Assembly (NCBI RefSeq): GCF_002148965.1
Contig: NZ_NGFN01000011.1
Span: 1 to 32,656, forward strand
Reading direction: 5' to 3'
Origin: Streptomyces swartbergensis
GTDB taxonomy: Bacteria > Actinomycetota > Actinomycetes > Streptomycetales > Streptomycetaceae
Length of the DNA stretch: 32,656 nucleotides
Within the stretch, counting starts at the first letter, position 1. Each line of letters starts with the position of its first letter. The notes beneath the pieces were generated by a model. The model was not told the DNA's origin, did no database searches, and saw nothing but the letters and a program-made list of their open reading frames with translations. Of this stretch, positions 8,410-15,984 are shown one piece after another. A program made the translations under genes and the position numbers.

Positions 8410-9923
8410 GACGCCGGGCTTCCTTCCATGACCAGGTCGAGTACGCGGTGTTCGTCGAGTTCGCGCGCGGGTGCCGTGTGGACGACCCGGCCCTCGCGCA
8501 GCACCAGGACACGGTCGGCGAGGCCGAGCACCTCGGGCACTTCGCTGGAGACCAGCAGCACGGCCAGGCCTTCGTCGGCCAGCCGGCGCACGACCGCGTA
8601 CAGTTCGGCGCGGGCGCCGACGTCGACGCCGCGGGTGGGTTCGTCCAGCAGCAGCACCCGGCAGCCGCGCAGCAGCCAGCGGGCGAGCACGGCTTTTTGC
8701 TGGTTGCCGCCGGACAGGGTGCGCACGGGCACCGAGGGGTTGTCGGACCTGAGCGACAGTTCGCGGGTGGCGGCCCGGGCGGCGCCGAGTTCGGCGCCCC
8801 GGTCGATCCAGCCGCCGCGTGAGAAGCGGGACATGGAGGAGACCGACACGTTGCGGGTGACGGACTCCAGCATCAGCAGGGCCTGCGCCTTGCGTTCCTC
8901 GGGGGCGAGCCCGAGTCCGGCCCGGACGGCGGCCCGGACGCTGCCCGGCTTCAACAGCTTGCCGTCGACCAGCACCTGACCGGACGTCGGTTTCCTCGCG
9001 CCGTAGACGGTCTCCAGGATCTCGGAGCGGCCCGAGCCGACGAGTCCGGCCAGGCCGACGATCTCGCCCGGCCGTACCTCCAGGTCGAGAGGTTCGAACT
9101 CCCCGGCGCGGGACAGGCCCCGGACGGTGAGCACCGGGTCGCCGGGCGGCGGGGAGACGGGCCGGTCGGGAAAGACGTACTCGACGTTGCGGCCCGTCAT
9201 CAGGGCGACGACCTCGCGGGTCGGTGTCGTCTTCGCCGGCAGTCCGTTCGCCACGGCCCGCCCGTCCTTCAGCACGGTCACCCGGTCGCCGATGCGCCGG
9301 ATCTCCTCCAGGCGGTGCGAGATGTAGACGACGGCGACACCGGCGGCGGTGAGGTCGCCGACGATGCGGAAGAGGTTGTCGACCTCGTCCGGGTCGAGGG
9401 CGGCGGACGGTTCGTCCATCACGATGAGCCGCACGTCGTGGGAGAGCGCCCGGGCCATGGACACGATCTGCTGCTGCGCCGCGGACAGTTCCCCGACGAG
9501 CCGGGCCGGATCGATCTCCGCGTGTCCGAGTCGCTTGAGCAGGGCGGCTGTTGACTCCTTGGCGGCCTTTCCCCGGACGACGAACCCGGCGGTGGTCGGC
9601 TCGTGGCCCAGGTGGACGTTCTCGGCGACCGACAGGTGCTCCACCAGGTCGAGTTCCTGATAGATGGTGGCGATGCCGAGGCGCATGGCGGCGATCGGCG
9701 AGCGGAGCGTGACCGCCTCGCCGCGCCAGCGGATCTCGCCGGTGTCGGGCTGGTGGGCCCCGGCCAGGACCTTGATGAGGGTCGACTTCCCGGCGCCGTT
9801 CTGGCCGAGCAGACAGTGCACCTCTCCGGCCTGGACGTCGAGGTCGACGCCGTCGAGGGCCCGGACTCCGGGGAACGACTTGGTGATGCCGGACATGCTG
9901 AGCAGCGGTGGTTCTGGTGCCAT
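8406..9923 (-). CDS. Sugar ABC transporter ATP-binding protein with two ATPase domains (RbsA/XylG-like)
   Basis: The 505-residue protein has two fused ABC domains. The first carries Walker A GQNGAGKST (40-48), a degenerate signature (ELSAAQQQ) and Walker B LIVMDEPSAALD. The second has the atypical Walker A GLVGSGRSE, the family signature LSGGNQQK and Walker B VLLLDEPTRGVD. This asymmetry is characteristic of carbohydrate importer ATPases of the RbsA/XylG/MglA group. ATG 9923 is preceded by AAGGGG. It is the first structural gene of the importer operon. The 113 bases up to the ROK gene (9924-10036) contain no strong hairpin, so read-through from the regulator is possible. Confidence 0.95.
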   Translation of the reverse strand: MAPEPPLLSMSGITKSFPGVRALDGVDLDVQAGEVHCLLGQNGAGKSTLIKVLAGAHQPDTGEIRWRGEAVTLRSPIAAMRLGIATIYQELDLVEHLSVAENVHLGHEPTTAGFVVRGKAAKESTAALLKRLGHAEIDPARLVGELSAAQQQIVSMARALSHDVRLIVMDEPSAALDPDEVDNLFRIVGDLTAAGVAVVYISHRLEEIRRIGDRVTVLKDGRAVANGLPAKTTPTREVVALMTGRNVEYVFPDRPVSPPPGDPVLTVRGLSRAGEFEPLDLEVRPGEIVGLAGLVGSGRSEILETVYGARKPTSGQVLVDGKLLKPGSVRAAVRAGLGLAPEERKAQALLMLESVTRNVSVSSMSRFSRGGWIDRGAELGAARAATRELSLRSDNPSVPVRTLSGGNQQKAVLARWLLRGCRVLLLDEPTRGVDVGARAELYAVVRRLADEGLAVLLVSSEVPEVLGLADRVLVLREGRVVHTAPARELDEHRVLDLVMEGSPAS

Positions 9924-10036
9924 GCGGATTCCCCTTGGCGGGCGTGCGGGCCGGTTGCAGGGCGCTTGTCGGGCAGGCGTGTTCGAGGCAGGGCGGAGCA
10001 GGGAGCTGTGCTGGTGAGCCGTGCTGTCGAGAAGGA

Positions 10037-11227
10037 CTACGCGGGTGAGAACAGGTGGTCGCTGATGAGCCGGGCCGCGCCGATGACTCCGGCGGCGGGT
10101 CCCAACTCGCCCAGGACGATGGGCAGGTTGCCGGTCGCGAGCGGCAGCGACTGGCGGTAGACCTGGGTGCGGATCGCGGCGAGCAGGGTGTGGCCGAGGC
10201 CGGTCACCCCGCCGCCGATCACCACCAGGCCGGGGTTGAAGAAGCTGACCAGGCCGGCGATGACCTGGCCGGTGCGGTTGCCGCCCTCACGGATCAGGTC
10301 CAGTGCGGTGGCGTCGCCGGCGGCGGCCGCGGCGGCGACGTCGACGGCGGTGAGCCCGCCGTTGGTCTCCCACCGCGAGGCCAGTTCGTCGGAGAGCCCC
10401 TGCTGGGCCGCCTCCGTGGCGTCACGGGCGAGGGCCGCCCCGCTGAAGTGGGCCTCCAGGCAGCCCCGGTTGCCGCAGGCGCAGGGACGGCCGTCGGGCA
10501 CGGCCTGGATGTGCCCGATGTCGCCGGCGCTGCCCGTCGTACCGCGGTAGACCTCACCGCCGACGACGATGCCGCAGCCGATGCCCGTGCCGATCTTGAC
10601 GCAGAGGAAGTCGGCGACGGTGCGGGCGACGCCCGCGTGCTGCTCTCCCATCGCCATGAGGTTCACGTCGTTGTCGACCATGACCGGGCAGCCGAGTTCC
10701 TGGCTGAGCGCCTCCCGCACGGGGAAGCCGTCCCAGCCGGGCATGATCGGCGGGGCCACCGGGATGCCCTCGGGGAAGCGGACCGGGCCCGGGACGCCGA
10801 TGCCGGCGCCGTCGAACCCTTCCGCGAGCCCCGAGGCCTTCAACTTGGCGGCCATGGCCAGGACTTGCTCGAAGACCGCGACCGGGCCCTCGCGCACGTC
10901 CATGGGGTGGTTGATGTGCCCGAGCGTCTCCAGTTCGGCGTTGGTGACGGCGACGTCGACCGAGGTCGCGCCGATGTCGACGCCGAGGAAGCGCAGCCCG
11001 GGGTTGAGCCGGATGTTGTGGGAGCGGCGGCCGCCGCGCGAGGCGGCGAGTCCGTCGGCCACGACCAGCCCCGTCTCCAGCAGCCGGTCCACCTCCACGG
11101 CGAGCTTGGACCGCGAGAGGTCGATCTGGTCGCCGAGCTGGGCACGGGAGTTGGGACCGCCGTCGCGCAACAGCTTGAGCAGTCGGGCCTGATGGGCGTT
11201 TGCGGGTCGTGCGGTCATACGTCTCAC
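10037..11227 (-). CDS. ROK family transcriptional regulator
   Basis: The 396-residue protein has an N-terminal winged helix-turn-helix (about 11-65; AQLGDQIDLSRSKLAVEVDRLL) followed by a ROK sugar-kinase-like domain (FLGVDIGATSVD near 80). The ROK zinc site is intact: His239 (GDIGHI) and Cys249, Cys251, Cys256 in CACGNRGC. VDNDVN and KIGTGIGCGI match the ROK ATP/sugar-binding regions. Members repress or activate sugar operons in response to a sugar or sugar phosphate. GTG 11227 is preferred because GGAGG lies 5 bases upstream; ATG 11218 is possible. It sits directly upstream of, and in line with, the ABC importer genes and is the likely local regulator. Its own promoter should be within 11228-11431. 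Confidence 0.9.
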   Translation of the reverse strand: MRRMTARPANAHQARLLKLLRDGGPNSRAQLGDQIDLSRSKLAVEVDRLLETGLVVADGLAASRGGRRSHNIRLNPGLRFLGVDIGATSVDVAVTNAELETLGHINHPMDVREGPVAVFEQVLAMAAKLKASGLAEGFDGAGIGVPGPVRFPEGIPVAPPIMPGWDGFPVREALSQELGCPVMVDNDVNLMAMGEQHAGVARTVADFLCVKIGTGIGCGIVVGGEVYRGTTGSAGDIGHIQAVPDGRPCACGNRGCLEAHFSGAALARDATEAAQQGLSDELASRWETNGGLTAVDVAAAAAAGDATALDLIREGGNRTGQVIAGLVSFFNPGLVVIGGGVTGLGHTLLAAIRTQVYRQSLPLATGNLPIVLGELGPAAGVIGAARLISDHLFSPA

Positions 11228-11431
11228 GAGCCCCTCCCCGCCTCATCGGCCTGTGCGCGCCGGTTTTCCGCCACATCGATGGCTTGCTTTCGGAGGGAAC
11301 GTAGCAGCGGCTGCCGAAGGTGGGAAGAAGTCGCGCAGGAATTGCCCTCTACTTTTTCCACTCACAGGACAAAGGCGAGGGGTGCGGGCCCTGCCTCGCA
11401 GGTGATCGGCCGTCAGTGCGGCCCGTGGCAC

Positions 11432-12109
11432 CTACGAACGCGCCCGCGCGTGGTACGAGCGCCTCGTGTGCTCCGTGTGTTCGCGCATCAGGCGGGTGGC
11501 CAGCTGTTCGTCGCGGTCGGTGATCGCGGCGATGAGCGCACGGTGTTCGATCCAGGACTGGTGGCCGCGCTGACGGGCGACCGGCGTGTAGTACCAGCGG
11601 ACGCGGCGGTCGACCTGGGCGGCCAGTTCGGCGAGAACGGCGTTGCCGGCGAGCTCCATGATCTTCGCGTGGAAGCGGGCGTTCATGGCGACGGCCCCGT
11701 CCACGTCGTCCGCCTCGACGGCCTTCTCGCCCTCCGCGCACAGCGCTTCCAGCGCGGCGATGCCGGCACTGTCCGCGCCCGCCGCGGCGAGCCGGGCCGC
11801 CTCGGCCTCCAGGAGCGTACGGACCGTGAGGAGCTGGTCGGCCTCCTCCTCCGTCGGCTCGTGCACGAACGCGCCCTGAGCGGGCCGCAGATCGACCCAC
11901 CCCTCGGTGTTGAGCCGCTGCAACGCCTCGCGCACCGGCTGCCGGGAGACCCCCAGATGCCCCGCGAGTTCGCTCTCCACGAGGTGCTGGCCGGGCTGGA
12001 GGGCGCGGGTGGTGATGAGTTCGAGCAGTGCCTCGTAGACGCGGTCGCGCAGCGGACCCGGGCGTTCCAGCTTGGGTACCGCCCCCTGGGGCAGCCCTGT
12101 CGACAGCAT
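11432..12109 (-). CDS. GntR family regulator, FCD subfamily
   Basis: The 225-residue protein has a GntR winged helix (about 17-80; SELAGHLGVSRQPVREAL, 46-63) and an all-helical FCD ligand-binding domain (from about 90; AMNARFHAKIMELAGN contains a metal-ligand-type His). FCD regulators usually sense small carboxylates and repress catabolic or transport genes. ATG 12109 is set by GAGGAGGGGGA upstream; the open frame extends to 12142 without a better start. A motif shared with the MFS/formate dehydrogenase divergent promoter lies in its own promoter (12182-12203), suggesting autoregulation and control of that module. A weak hairpin (GGCCG/CGGCC, 11408-11423) follows the stop. Confidence 0.9.
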   Translation of the reverse strand: MLSTGLPQGAVPKLERPGPLRDRVYEALLELITTRALQPGQHLVESELAGHLGVSRQPVREALQRLNTEGWVDLRPAQGAFVHEPTEEEADQLLTVRTLLEAEAARLAAAGADSAGIAALEALCAEGEKAVEADDVDGAVAMNARFHAKIMELAGNAVLAELAAQVDRRVRWYYTPVARQRGHQSWIEHRALIAAITDRDEQLATRLMREHTEHTRRSYHARARS

Positions 12110-12174
12110 CGCGGTCCCCCTCCTCGGCAGGGCCGTGCACAAGACGCGGCGGAAGCCGGTGTCGCCGCAGAGCC

Positions 12175-12203
12175 AGTATCGATTGTCTTCGTCTACAGTC
12201 TAC
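12175..12203 (-). promoter_or_regulatory. Putative gntR promoter with GTCTAC operator repeats
   Basis: On the minus strand TAGACT (12202-12197) and GATACT (12180-12175) are 16 bases apart, a plausible -35/-10 pair about 60 bases before the gntR start codon. The intervening plus-strand sequence holds TTGTCTTC (12183-12190) and two GTCTAC repeats (12191-12196 and 12198-12203). The nonamer GTCTACAGT recurs at 14913-14921 on the other strand. A bound regulator would block this promoter. The operator call is inference from recurrence. Confidence 0.5.
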
Positions 12204-12257
12204 GGCGCACAGGAGCCAGGGCTTTGGGGAGTTGACCGCGTCACACCGCGACCGGGC

Positions 12258-13196
12258 TCACGGGCAGCGGACGACCTGCCCCGCGTAGGACAGGTTCCCG
12301 CCGAAGCCGAACAGCAGGACCGGGTCCCCCGTGGTGACCGCACCCTGTTCGACCAGCTTCGACAGGGCGAGCGGGATGCTCGCGGCCGACGTGTTGCCGG
12401 ACTCCGTGACGTCGCGCGCGACGACCGCGTTCACGGCGCCGATCTTCTCCGCGAGGGGTTCGATGATGCGCAGGTTGGCCTGATGCAGTACGACCGCCGC
12501 GAGGTCGGCCGGCTTCAGCCCGGCCCGCTCGCACGCCCGCCGCGCGATGGGCGGCAGCTGGGTCGTCGCCCAGCGGTAGACGCTCTGCCCCTCCTGCGCG
12601 AAACGCGGCGGCGTGCCCTCGATCCGCACGGCGTTCCCCATCTCGGGCACCGAGCCCCACAGCACCGGCCCGATGCCGGGCTCGCCGGCGGCCTCCACGA
12701 CGGCGGCTCCGGCCCCGTCACCGACGAGCACGCACGTCGTGCGGTCGGTCCAGTCGGTCACGTCGGACATCTTGTCGGCCCCGATGACCAGGGCCCGGCT
12801 CGACCCCCCGGCGCGGACGGCGTGGTCGGCGGTGGCCAGGGCGTGGGTGAAGCCGGCACACACCACGTTGAGGTCCATCGTGGCGGCCTGCGGAATGCCG
12901 ATGCGGGAGGCGACCCGGGCGGCCGTGTTGGGCGAGCGGTCGACGGCGGTGGAGGTGGCGACCAGCACCAGGTCGATGTCAGCCGGGTCCAGCCCGGCCG
13001 CCGCGAGGGCCTTGGCGGCGGCGTGGGCGGCCAGCTCGTCGACGGGTTCGTCGGGGCCGGCGATGTGGCGCGTGTTGATGCCCACCCGGCTCCTGATCCA
13101 CTCGTCACTGGTGTCGACCAGGCCCGCCAGGTCCTCGTTGGTGAGCACCTTGGCGGGCTGGTAGTGGCCGACGGCGGTGATGCGCGAGCCGTTCAT
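12258..13196 (-). CDS. 3-oxoacyl-ACP synthase III family protein (KAS III / FabH-like)
   Basis: The 312-residue protein has the complete thiolase-fold triad of ketoacyl-ACP synthase III: Cys113 (NVVCAGF), His238 (VLHQANLRI) and Asn268 (ESGNTSAAS). The N-terminal VDTSDEWIRSRVGINTRHIA and C-terminal FGFGGNLSYAGQ are typical. FabH condenses acetyl- or acyl-CoA with malonyl-ACP to start fatty acid synthesis, and divergent members act in specialised metabolism. ATG 13196 is chosen for GAGGGGGA upstream; a longer open frame reaches 13238. No acyl carrier protein, fabD or fabF gene is nearby, so this is a stand-alone paralogue rather than part of the housekeeping cluster. Substrate is unknown. It lies between the carrier genes and gntR on the same strand. 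Confidence 0.88.
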   Translation of the reverse strand: MNGSRITAVGHYQPAKVLTNEDLAGLVDTSDEWIRSRVGINTRHIAGPDEPVDELAAHAAAKALAAAGLDPADIDLVLVATSTAVDRSPNTAARVASRIGIPQAATMDLNVVCAGFTHALATADHAVRAGGSSRALVIGADKMSDVTDWTDRTTCVLVGDGAGAAVVEAAGEPGIGPVLWGSVPEMGNAVRIEGTPPRFAQEGQSVYRWATTQLPPIARRACERAGLKPADLAAVVLHQANLRIIEPLAEKIGAVNAVVARDVTESGNTSAASIPLALSKLVEQGAVTTGDPVLLFGFGGNLSYAGQVVRCP

Positions 13197-13236
13197 GCGG
13201 GCGGTCCCCCTCGTGGAAACTTGGGTAACAGGATCC

Positions 13237-13247
13237 ACCAGTCTGGT
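13237..13247. promoter_or_regulatory. Palindrome in the KAS III upstream region
   Basis: ACCAG-T-CTGGT is a perfect 5-1-5 inverted repeat 41 bases before the KAS III-like start codon, within a region that must hold any promoter of that gene. It may be an operator. Nothing else supports this. Confidence 0.25.
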
Positions 13248-13287
13248 CAGTGACTCGCGGGTACGGCGGCAGCCAAGGCGACAGGAA

Positions 13288-13341
13288 ACAGGTGCCCGCG
13301 TTGTCAGCTTCGGTCAGGACCTCGGACGACCGAGCACCTGT
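13288..13341 (-). terminator. Possible nested stem-loop after the MFS microprotein gene
   Basis: ACAGGTGC (13288-13295) can pair with GCACCTGT (13334-13341), enclosing a smaller CTCGG/CCGAG hairpin (13321-13334). It begins 7 bases past the microprotein stop and could end the MFS transcript. The outer loop is long, so this is tentative. Confidence 0.3.
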
Positions 13342-13348
13342 CGGACGC

Positions 13349-13489
13349 CTAGCCGGTGAAGAGCTGCGTCGCTTTCCGGACGAGTTCGTACAGCCCGTAG
13401 GCGAGCGGTACGCCCACCCACACCCAGGCGAAGGCGATCAGCCACCGCCGGTCCGGGCTAGGCGGACTCTGACTGCTGTCGCTGGACAT
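13349..13489 (-). CDS. Single-helix membrane microprotein overlapping the MFS carrier gene (candidate small subunit)
   Basis: This 46-residue reading frame starts at ATG 13489, 32 bases before the end of the MFS gene and in another frame, and stops at 13351-13349. GGAGG lies 5 bases before the ATG. It encodes a Ser/Pro-rich cytosolic-looking head (MSSDSSQSPPSPDRRW), one hydrophobic helix (about 17-34; LIAFAWVWVGVPLAYGLY) and a short basic tail ending TQLFTG. I recall database entries called 'MFS transporter small subunit' beside oxalate/formate-type carriers in actinomycetes, which this resembles. The overlap implies translational coupling at roughly fixed stoichiometry. Role (stability or gating of the carrier) is inference. 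Confidence 0.7.
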   Translation of the reverse strand: MSSDSSQSPPSPDRRWLIAFAWVWVGVPLAYGLYELVRKATQLFTG

Positions 13490-14789
13490 GGGCGGCCTCC
13501 CTCTGTGCCGGGATGTGATGGCGGGGGTCGACGGGCCGGACGAGTTCGTTGGCGACGAAGCCCACGACGAGCAGCCCGATCATGATGACGAACGACATTC
13601 CGTACAGGGACGCGCCGTGCCGGCCCGCCTCCTCCTGCCGGTCGGCGATCCAGTTCACGATCAGCGGTCCGAGCACCCCGGCCGTGGACCAGGCGGTGAG
13701 CAGCCGTCCGTGGATGGCGCCGACCTGGTACGTGCCGAACAGGTCCTTCAGATACGCCGGAACGGTCGCGAAGCCACCGCCGTAGAAGGACAGGATCACC
13801 AGTGCGCACAGGACGAACAGCGGCTTGGAGGTGTCGCCGAACAGGGCGATGAGCGCGTACATCAGCGCGCCGACGCCCAGGTAGACGCGGTAGATGTTCT
13901 TGCGGCCGATCAGGTCGGACGTCGAGGACCAGCCGATGCGGCCCGCCATGTTCGCCGCCGACAGCAGGGCGACGAAGCCGGCGGCGGCGGTCACCGACAC
14001 GGGCGTGGAGGTGTCCGCGAAGAAGTCCGTGATCATCGGGGCGGCCTTCTCCAGGATGCCGATGCCTGCGGTGACGTTCATGCAGAGCACGATCCACAGG
14101 CACCAGAACTGCGGGGTGCGGACGGCCTGGTTCGCGGAGACCTGCGGGCCGGTGAGGGGCCGCGCGGTTCCCCGCGCTCCTGGGGCACTGCTCGGAACCC
14201 GGACCAGGAGCACACCCAGCAGCATGAAGACGGCGTACGACAGGCCGTGCACCAGGAAGGCGAGTGCGATGCCGGAGCTGTCGCCGCCGAACGACTCCAG
14301 CATCTGCGCGGACCACGGCGAGGCGATGAGCGCGCCGCCGCCGAAGCCCATGATGGCGATGCCGGTGGCCATGCCGGGCCGGTCCGGGAACCACTTGATC
14401 AGGGTGGAGACCGGCGAGATGTAACCAATGCCGAGGCCGATGCCGCCGACGAAGCCGTAGCCGAGGACGATCAGCCAGTACTGCTCCAGAAAGGCGCCCA
14501 GCGCGGAGAGCAGGAAACCGGACGAGAAGCAGACCAGGGCGACGGTCATCGCCCAGCGCGGGCCGTTGCGCTCCACGAGCGTGCCGCCGAACGCGGCGGA
14601 CAGGCCCAGCATGACGATGCCCAGCTGGAAGGGCAGCGCGCTCTGCGTGCCGCTGAGGCCGAGCGCGGACTCCAGGGGCGGCTTGAACACGCTCCAGGCG
14701 TAGGCCTGGCCGATGGAGAGGTGTACGGACAGAGCGGCGGGCGGGACGAGCCAGCGGCTCCAGCCCGGGGGCGCGACTGGGGGACTCAT
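13458..14789 (-). CDS. OFA (oxalate/formate antiporter) family MFS transporter
   Basis: The 443-residue protein is a 12-helix major facilitator of the oxalate:formate antiporter family. Diagnostic pieces are the first helix LSIGQAYAWSVFKPPLE, GGIGLGIGYISPVSTLIKWF near helix 4 and MAGRIGWSSTSDLIGRKN in the central loop region. Family members exchange or import small mono- and dicarboxylates such as oxalate, formate or lactate. ATG 14789 fits family N-termini (WLVPPAALSVHLSIGQ), though it lacks a good ribosome site; upstream in-frame starts exist as far as 14912. The gene diverges from the formate dehydrogenase operon and its 3' end overlaps a membrane microprotein gene. Formate as substrate is inferred from context; no oxalate decarboxylase or formyl-CoA transferase gene is present here. 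Confidence 0.88.
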   Translation of the reverse strand: MSPPVAPPGWSRWLVPPAALSVHLSIGQAYAWSVFKPPLESALGLSGTQSALPFQLGIVMLGLSAAFGGTLVERNGPRWAMTVALVCFSSGFLLSALGAFLEQYWLIVLGYGFVGGIGLGIGYISPVSTLIKWFPDRPGMATGIAIMGFGGGALIASPWSAQMLESFGGDSSGIALAFLVHGLSYAVFMLLGVLLVRVPSSAPGARGTARPLTGPQVSANQAVRTPQFWCLWIVLCMNVTAGIGILEKAAPMITDFFADTSTPVSVTAAAGFVALLSAANMAGRIGWSSTSDLIGRKNIYRVYLGVGALMYALIALFGDTSKPLFVLCALVILSFYGGGFATVPAYLKDLFGTYQVGAIHGRLLTAWSTAGVLGPLIVNWIADRQEEAGRHGASLYGMSFVIMIGLLVVGFVANELVRPVDPRHHIPAQREAAHVQRQQSESA

Positions 14790-14893
14790 GAACCCGGAAC
14801 GGTAGGCAGTCGCAGGGGAGTTGAGAAGGCGGCACGTCAACCGTATGCGGTGAGCGGTATCCAGCATGCGCCGAACGGTCATCGCACGGACCC

Positions 14894-14941
14894 TTGCTGA
14901 CCCAGCGTCCATACTGTAGACAATATTTCGTCGACAAAATC
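14894..14941. promoter_or_regulatory. Divergent promoter/operator between MFS carrier and formate dehydrogenase operon
   Basis: For the plus strand, TTGCTG (14894-14899) and TAGACA (14917-14922) are 17 bases apart. For the minus strand, TTGTCG (14937-14932) and TATGGA (14913-14908) are 18 apart. Read on the minus strand, TTGTCGAC (14937-14930) and TTGTCTAC (14923-14916) form a tandem pair with a 14-base period. The segment GTCTACAGT also occurs in the gntR promoter. A locally A+T-rich core (ACAATATTTCG) stands out from its surroundings. The likely binder is the GntR/FCD protein encoded at 11432-12109. Confidence 0.5.
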
Positions 14942-15012
14942 TGGCACCGGCCGTGGGCCGGCCACTCGGCAGTCACCTCCGCGGTATCCCTCAAACCGAA
15001 CGGAGTGTTCCC

Positions 15013-15984
15013 GTGAAAGTCGCAGTTCTCGGCGCCGGTGCCATCGGCGCCTACGTCGGCGCCGCGCTCCGCCGCGCGGGTGCCGAGGTGCATCTCATCG
15101 CCCGTGGACCGCATCTGGCGGCCATGAGGCAGCACGGAGTCCGGGTGCGCAGCCCGCGCGGCGACTTCACCGCGCACCCCCACGCGACCGACGACCCGGC
15201 CGAGGTCAACCCGGTCGACTACGTCTTCCTGGGCCTGAAGGCCAACGCGTACGCGGCGTGCGGGCCGCTGATCGCGCCGTTGCTGGCCGACACGACGGCG
15301 GTCGTGGCCGCCCAGAACGGCATCCCCTGGTGGTACTTCCACCGGCACGGCGGCCCGTACGACGGCCACCGGATCGACAGCGTGGACCCGGACGGCGCGG
15401 TCAGTGCGGTGCTCGCGCCCGAACGGGCCGTCGGATGTGTCGTCTACGCGGCGACCGAGCTCGAAGGGCCGGGCGTGATCCGGCACTTGGAGGGCACGCG
15501 CTTCTCGATCGGCGAGCCCGACCGCAGCGTGTCCACGCGGTGCGTGGCGTTCAGCGAGGCGATGCAGGCGGGCGGCCTGAAGTGCCCGGTCGAACCGGAG
15601 CTGCGGGGCGACATCTGGCTCAAGCTGCTCGGCAACATCTCCTTCAACCCGATCAGCGCGCTGGCCCGCGCGACCATGCGGCAGATGTGCCTGCACGGCG
15701 GCACCCGCAGGGTCATCGAGATCATGATGACCGAGACGCTCGCGGTCGCGAACGCCCTCGGCTGCGAGGTCGGCGTCTCCATCGAGCGCCGGCTCGCGGG
15801 CGCCGAGCGGGTCGGCGACCACCGGACCTCCACGCTCCAGGACCTGGAGCGCGGCAAACCGCTCGAACTCGACGTACTCCTCGCGGCGGTCGTCGAGCTG
15901 GCGGACATCACCGGCGTGGAGGTGCCCACCCTGCGCACCGTGCACGCCATCTCGGACCTGCTCGCGCTGAGGAGCGCCGCATGA
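15013..15984 (+). CDS. Ketopantoate reductase family (ApbA/PanE-like) oxidoreductase
   Basis: The 323-residue protein starts with an NADP Rossmann motif (VAVLGAGAIGAYVG, 3-16) and has the family's QNG (101-103), the catalytic Lys204 with Asn208 and Asn212 (KLLGNISFNPISAL) and the C-terminal STLQDLERGKPLELD segment. Classical PanE reduces 2-dehydropantoate to pantoate with NADPH, but many paralogues reduce other 2-keto acids. GTG 15013 is chosen for GGAG 7 bases upstream. It is the first gene of the formate dehydrogenase operon and overlaps fdhA by 4 bases (ATGA). That coupling suggests a function linked to formate or one-carbon metabolism rather than housekeeping pantothenate synthesis. This is inference. 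Confidence 0.85.
   Translation: MKVAVLGAGAIGAYVGAALRRAGAEVHLIARGPHLAAMRQHGVRVRSPRGDFTAHPHATDDPAEVNPVDYVFLGLKANAYAACGPLIAPLLADTTAVVAAQNGIPWWYFHRHGGPYDGHRIDSVDPDGAVSAVLAPERAVGCVVYAATELEGPGVIRHLEGTRFSIGEPDRSVSTRCVAFSEAMQAGGLKCPVEPELRGDIWLKLLGNISFNPISALARATMRQMCLHGGTRRVIEIMMTETLAVANALGCEVGVSIERRLAGAERVGDHRTSTLQDLERGKPLELDVLLAAVVELADITGVEVPTLRTVHAISDLLALRSAA

Noticed and set aside
11401-11433. Hairpin (GGCCG/CGGCC, AGGTG/CACCT) as a gntR terminator
   Set aside because: Stems are only 5 bp with a mismatched middle, and the outer arm overlaps the stop codon. This is too weak to list as a feature.
15258-15980. An N-terminal extension of FdhA running back through the preceding gene, which might hold the missing [4Fe-4S] domain
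   Set aside because: The extension is Arg-rich out-of-frame translation of the reductase gene with no CxxCxxxC motif. The ATG at 15981 matches family sequence directly.
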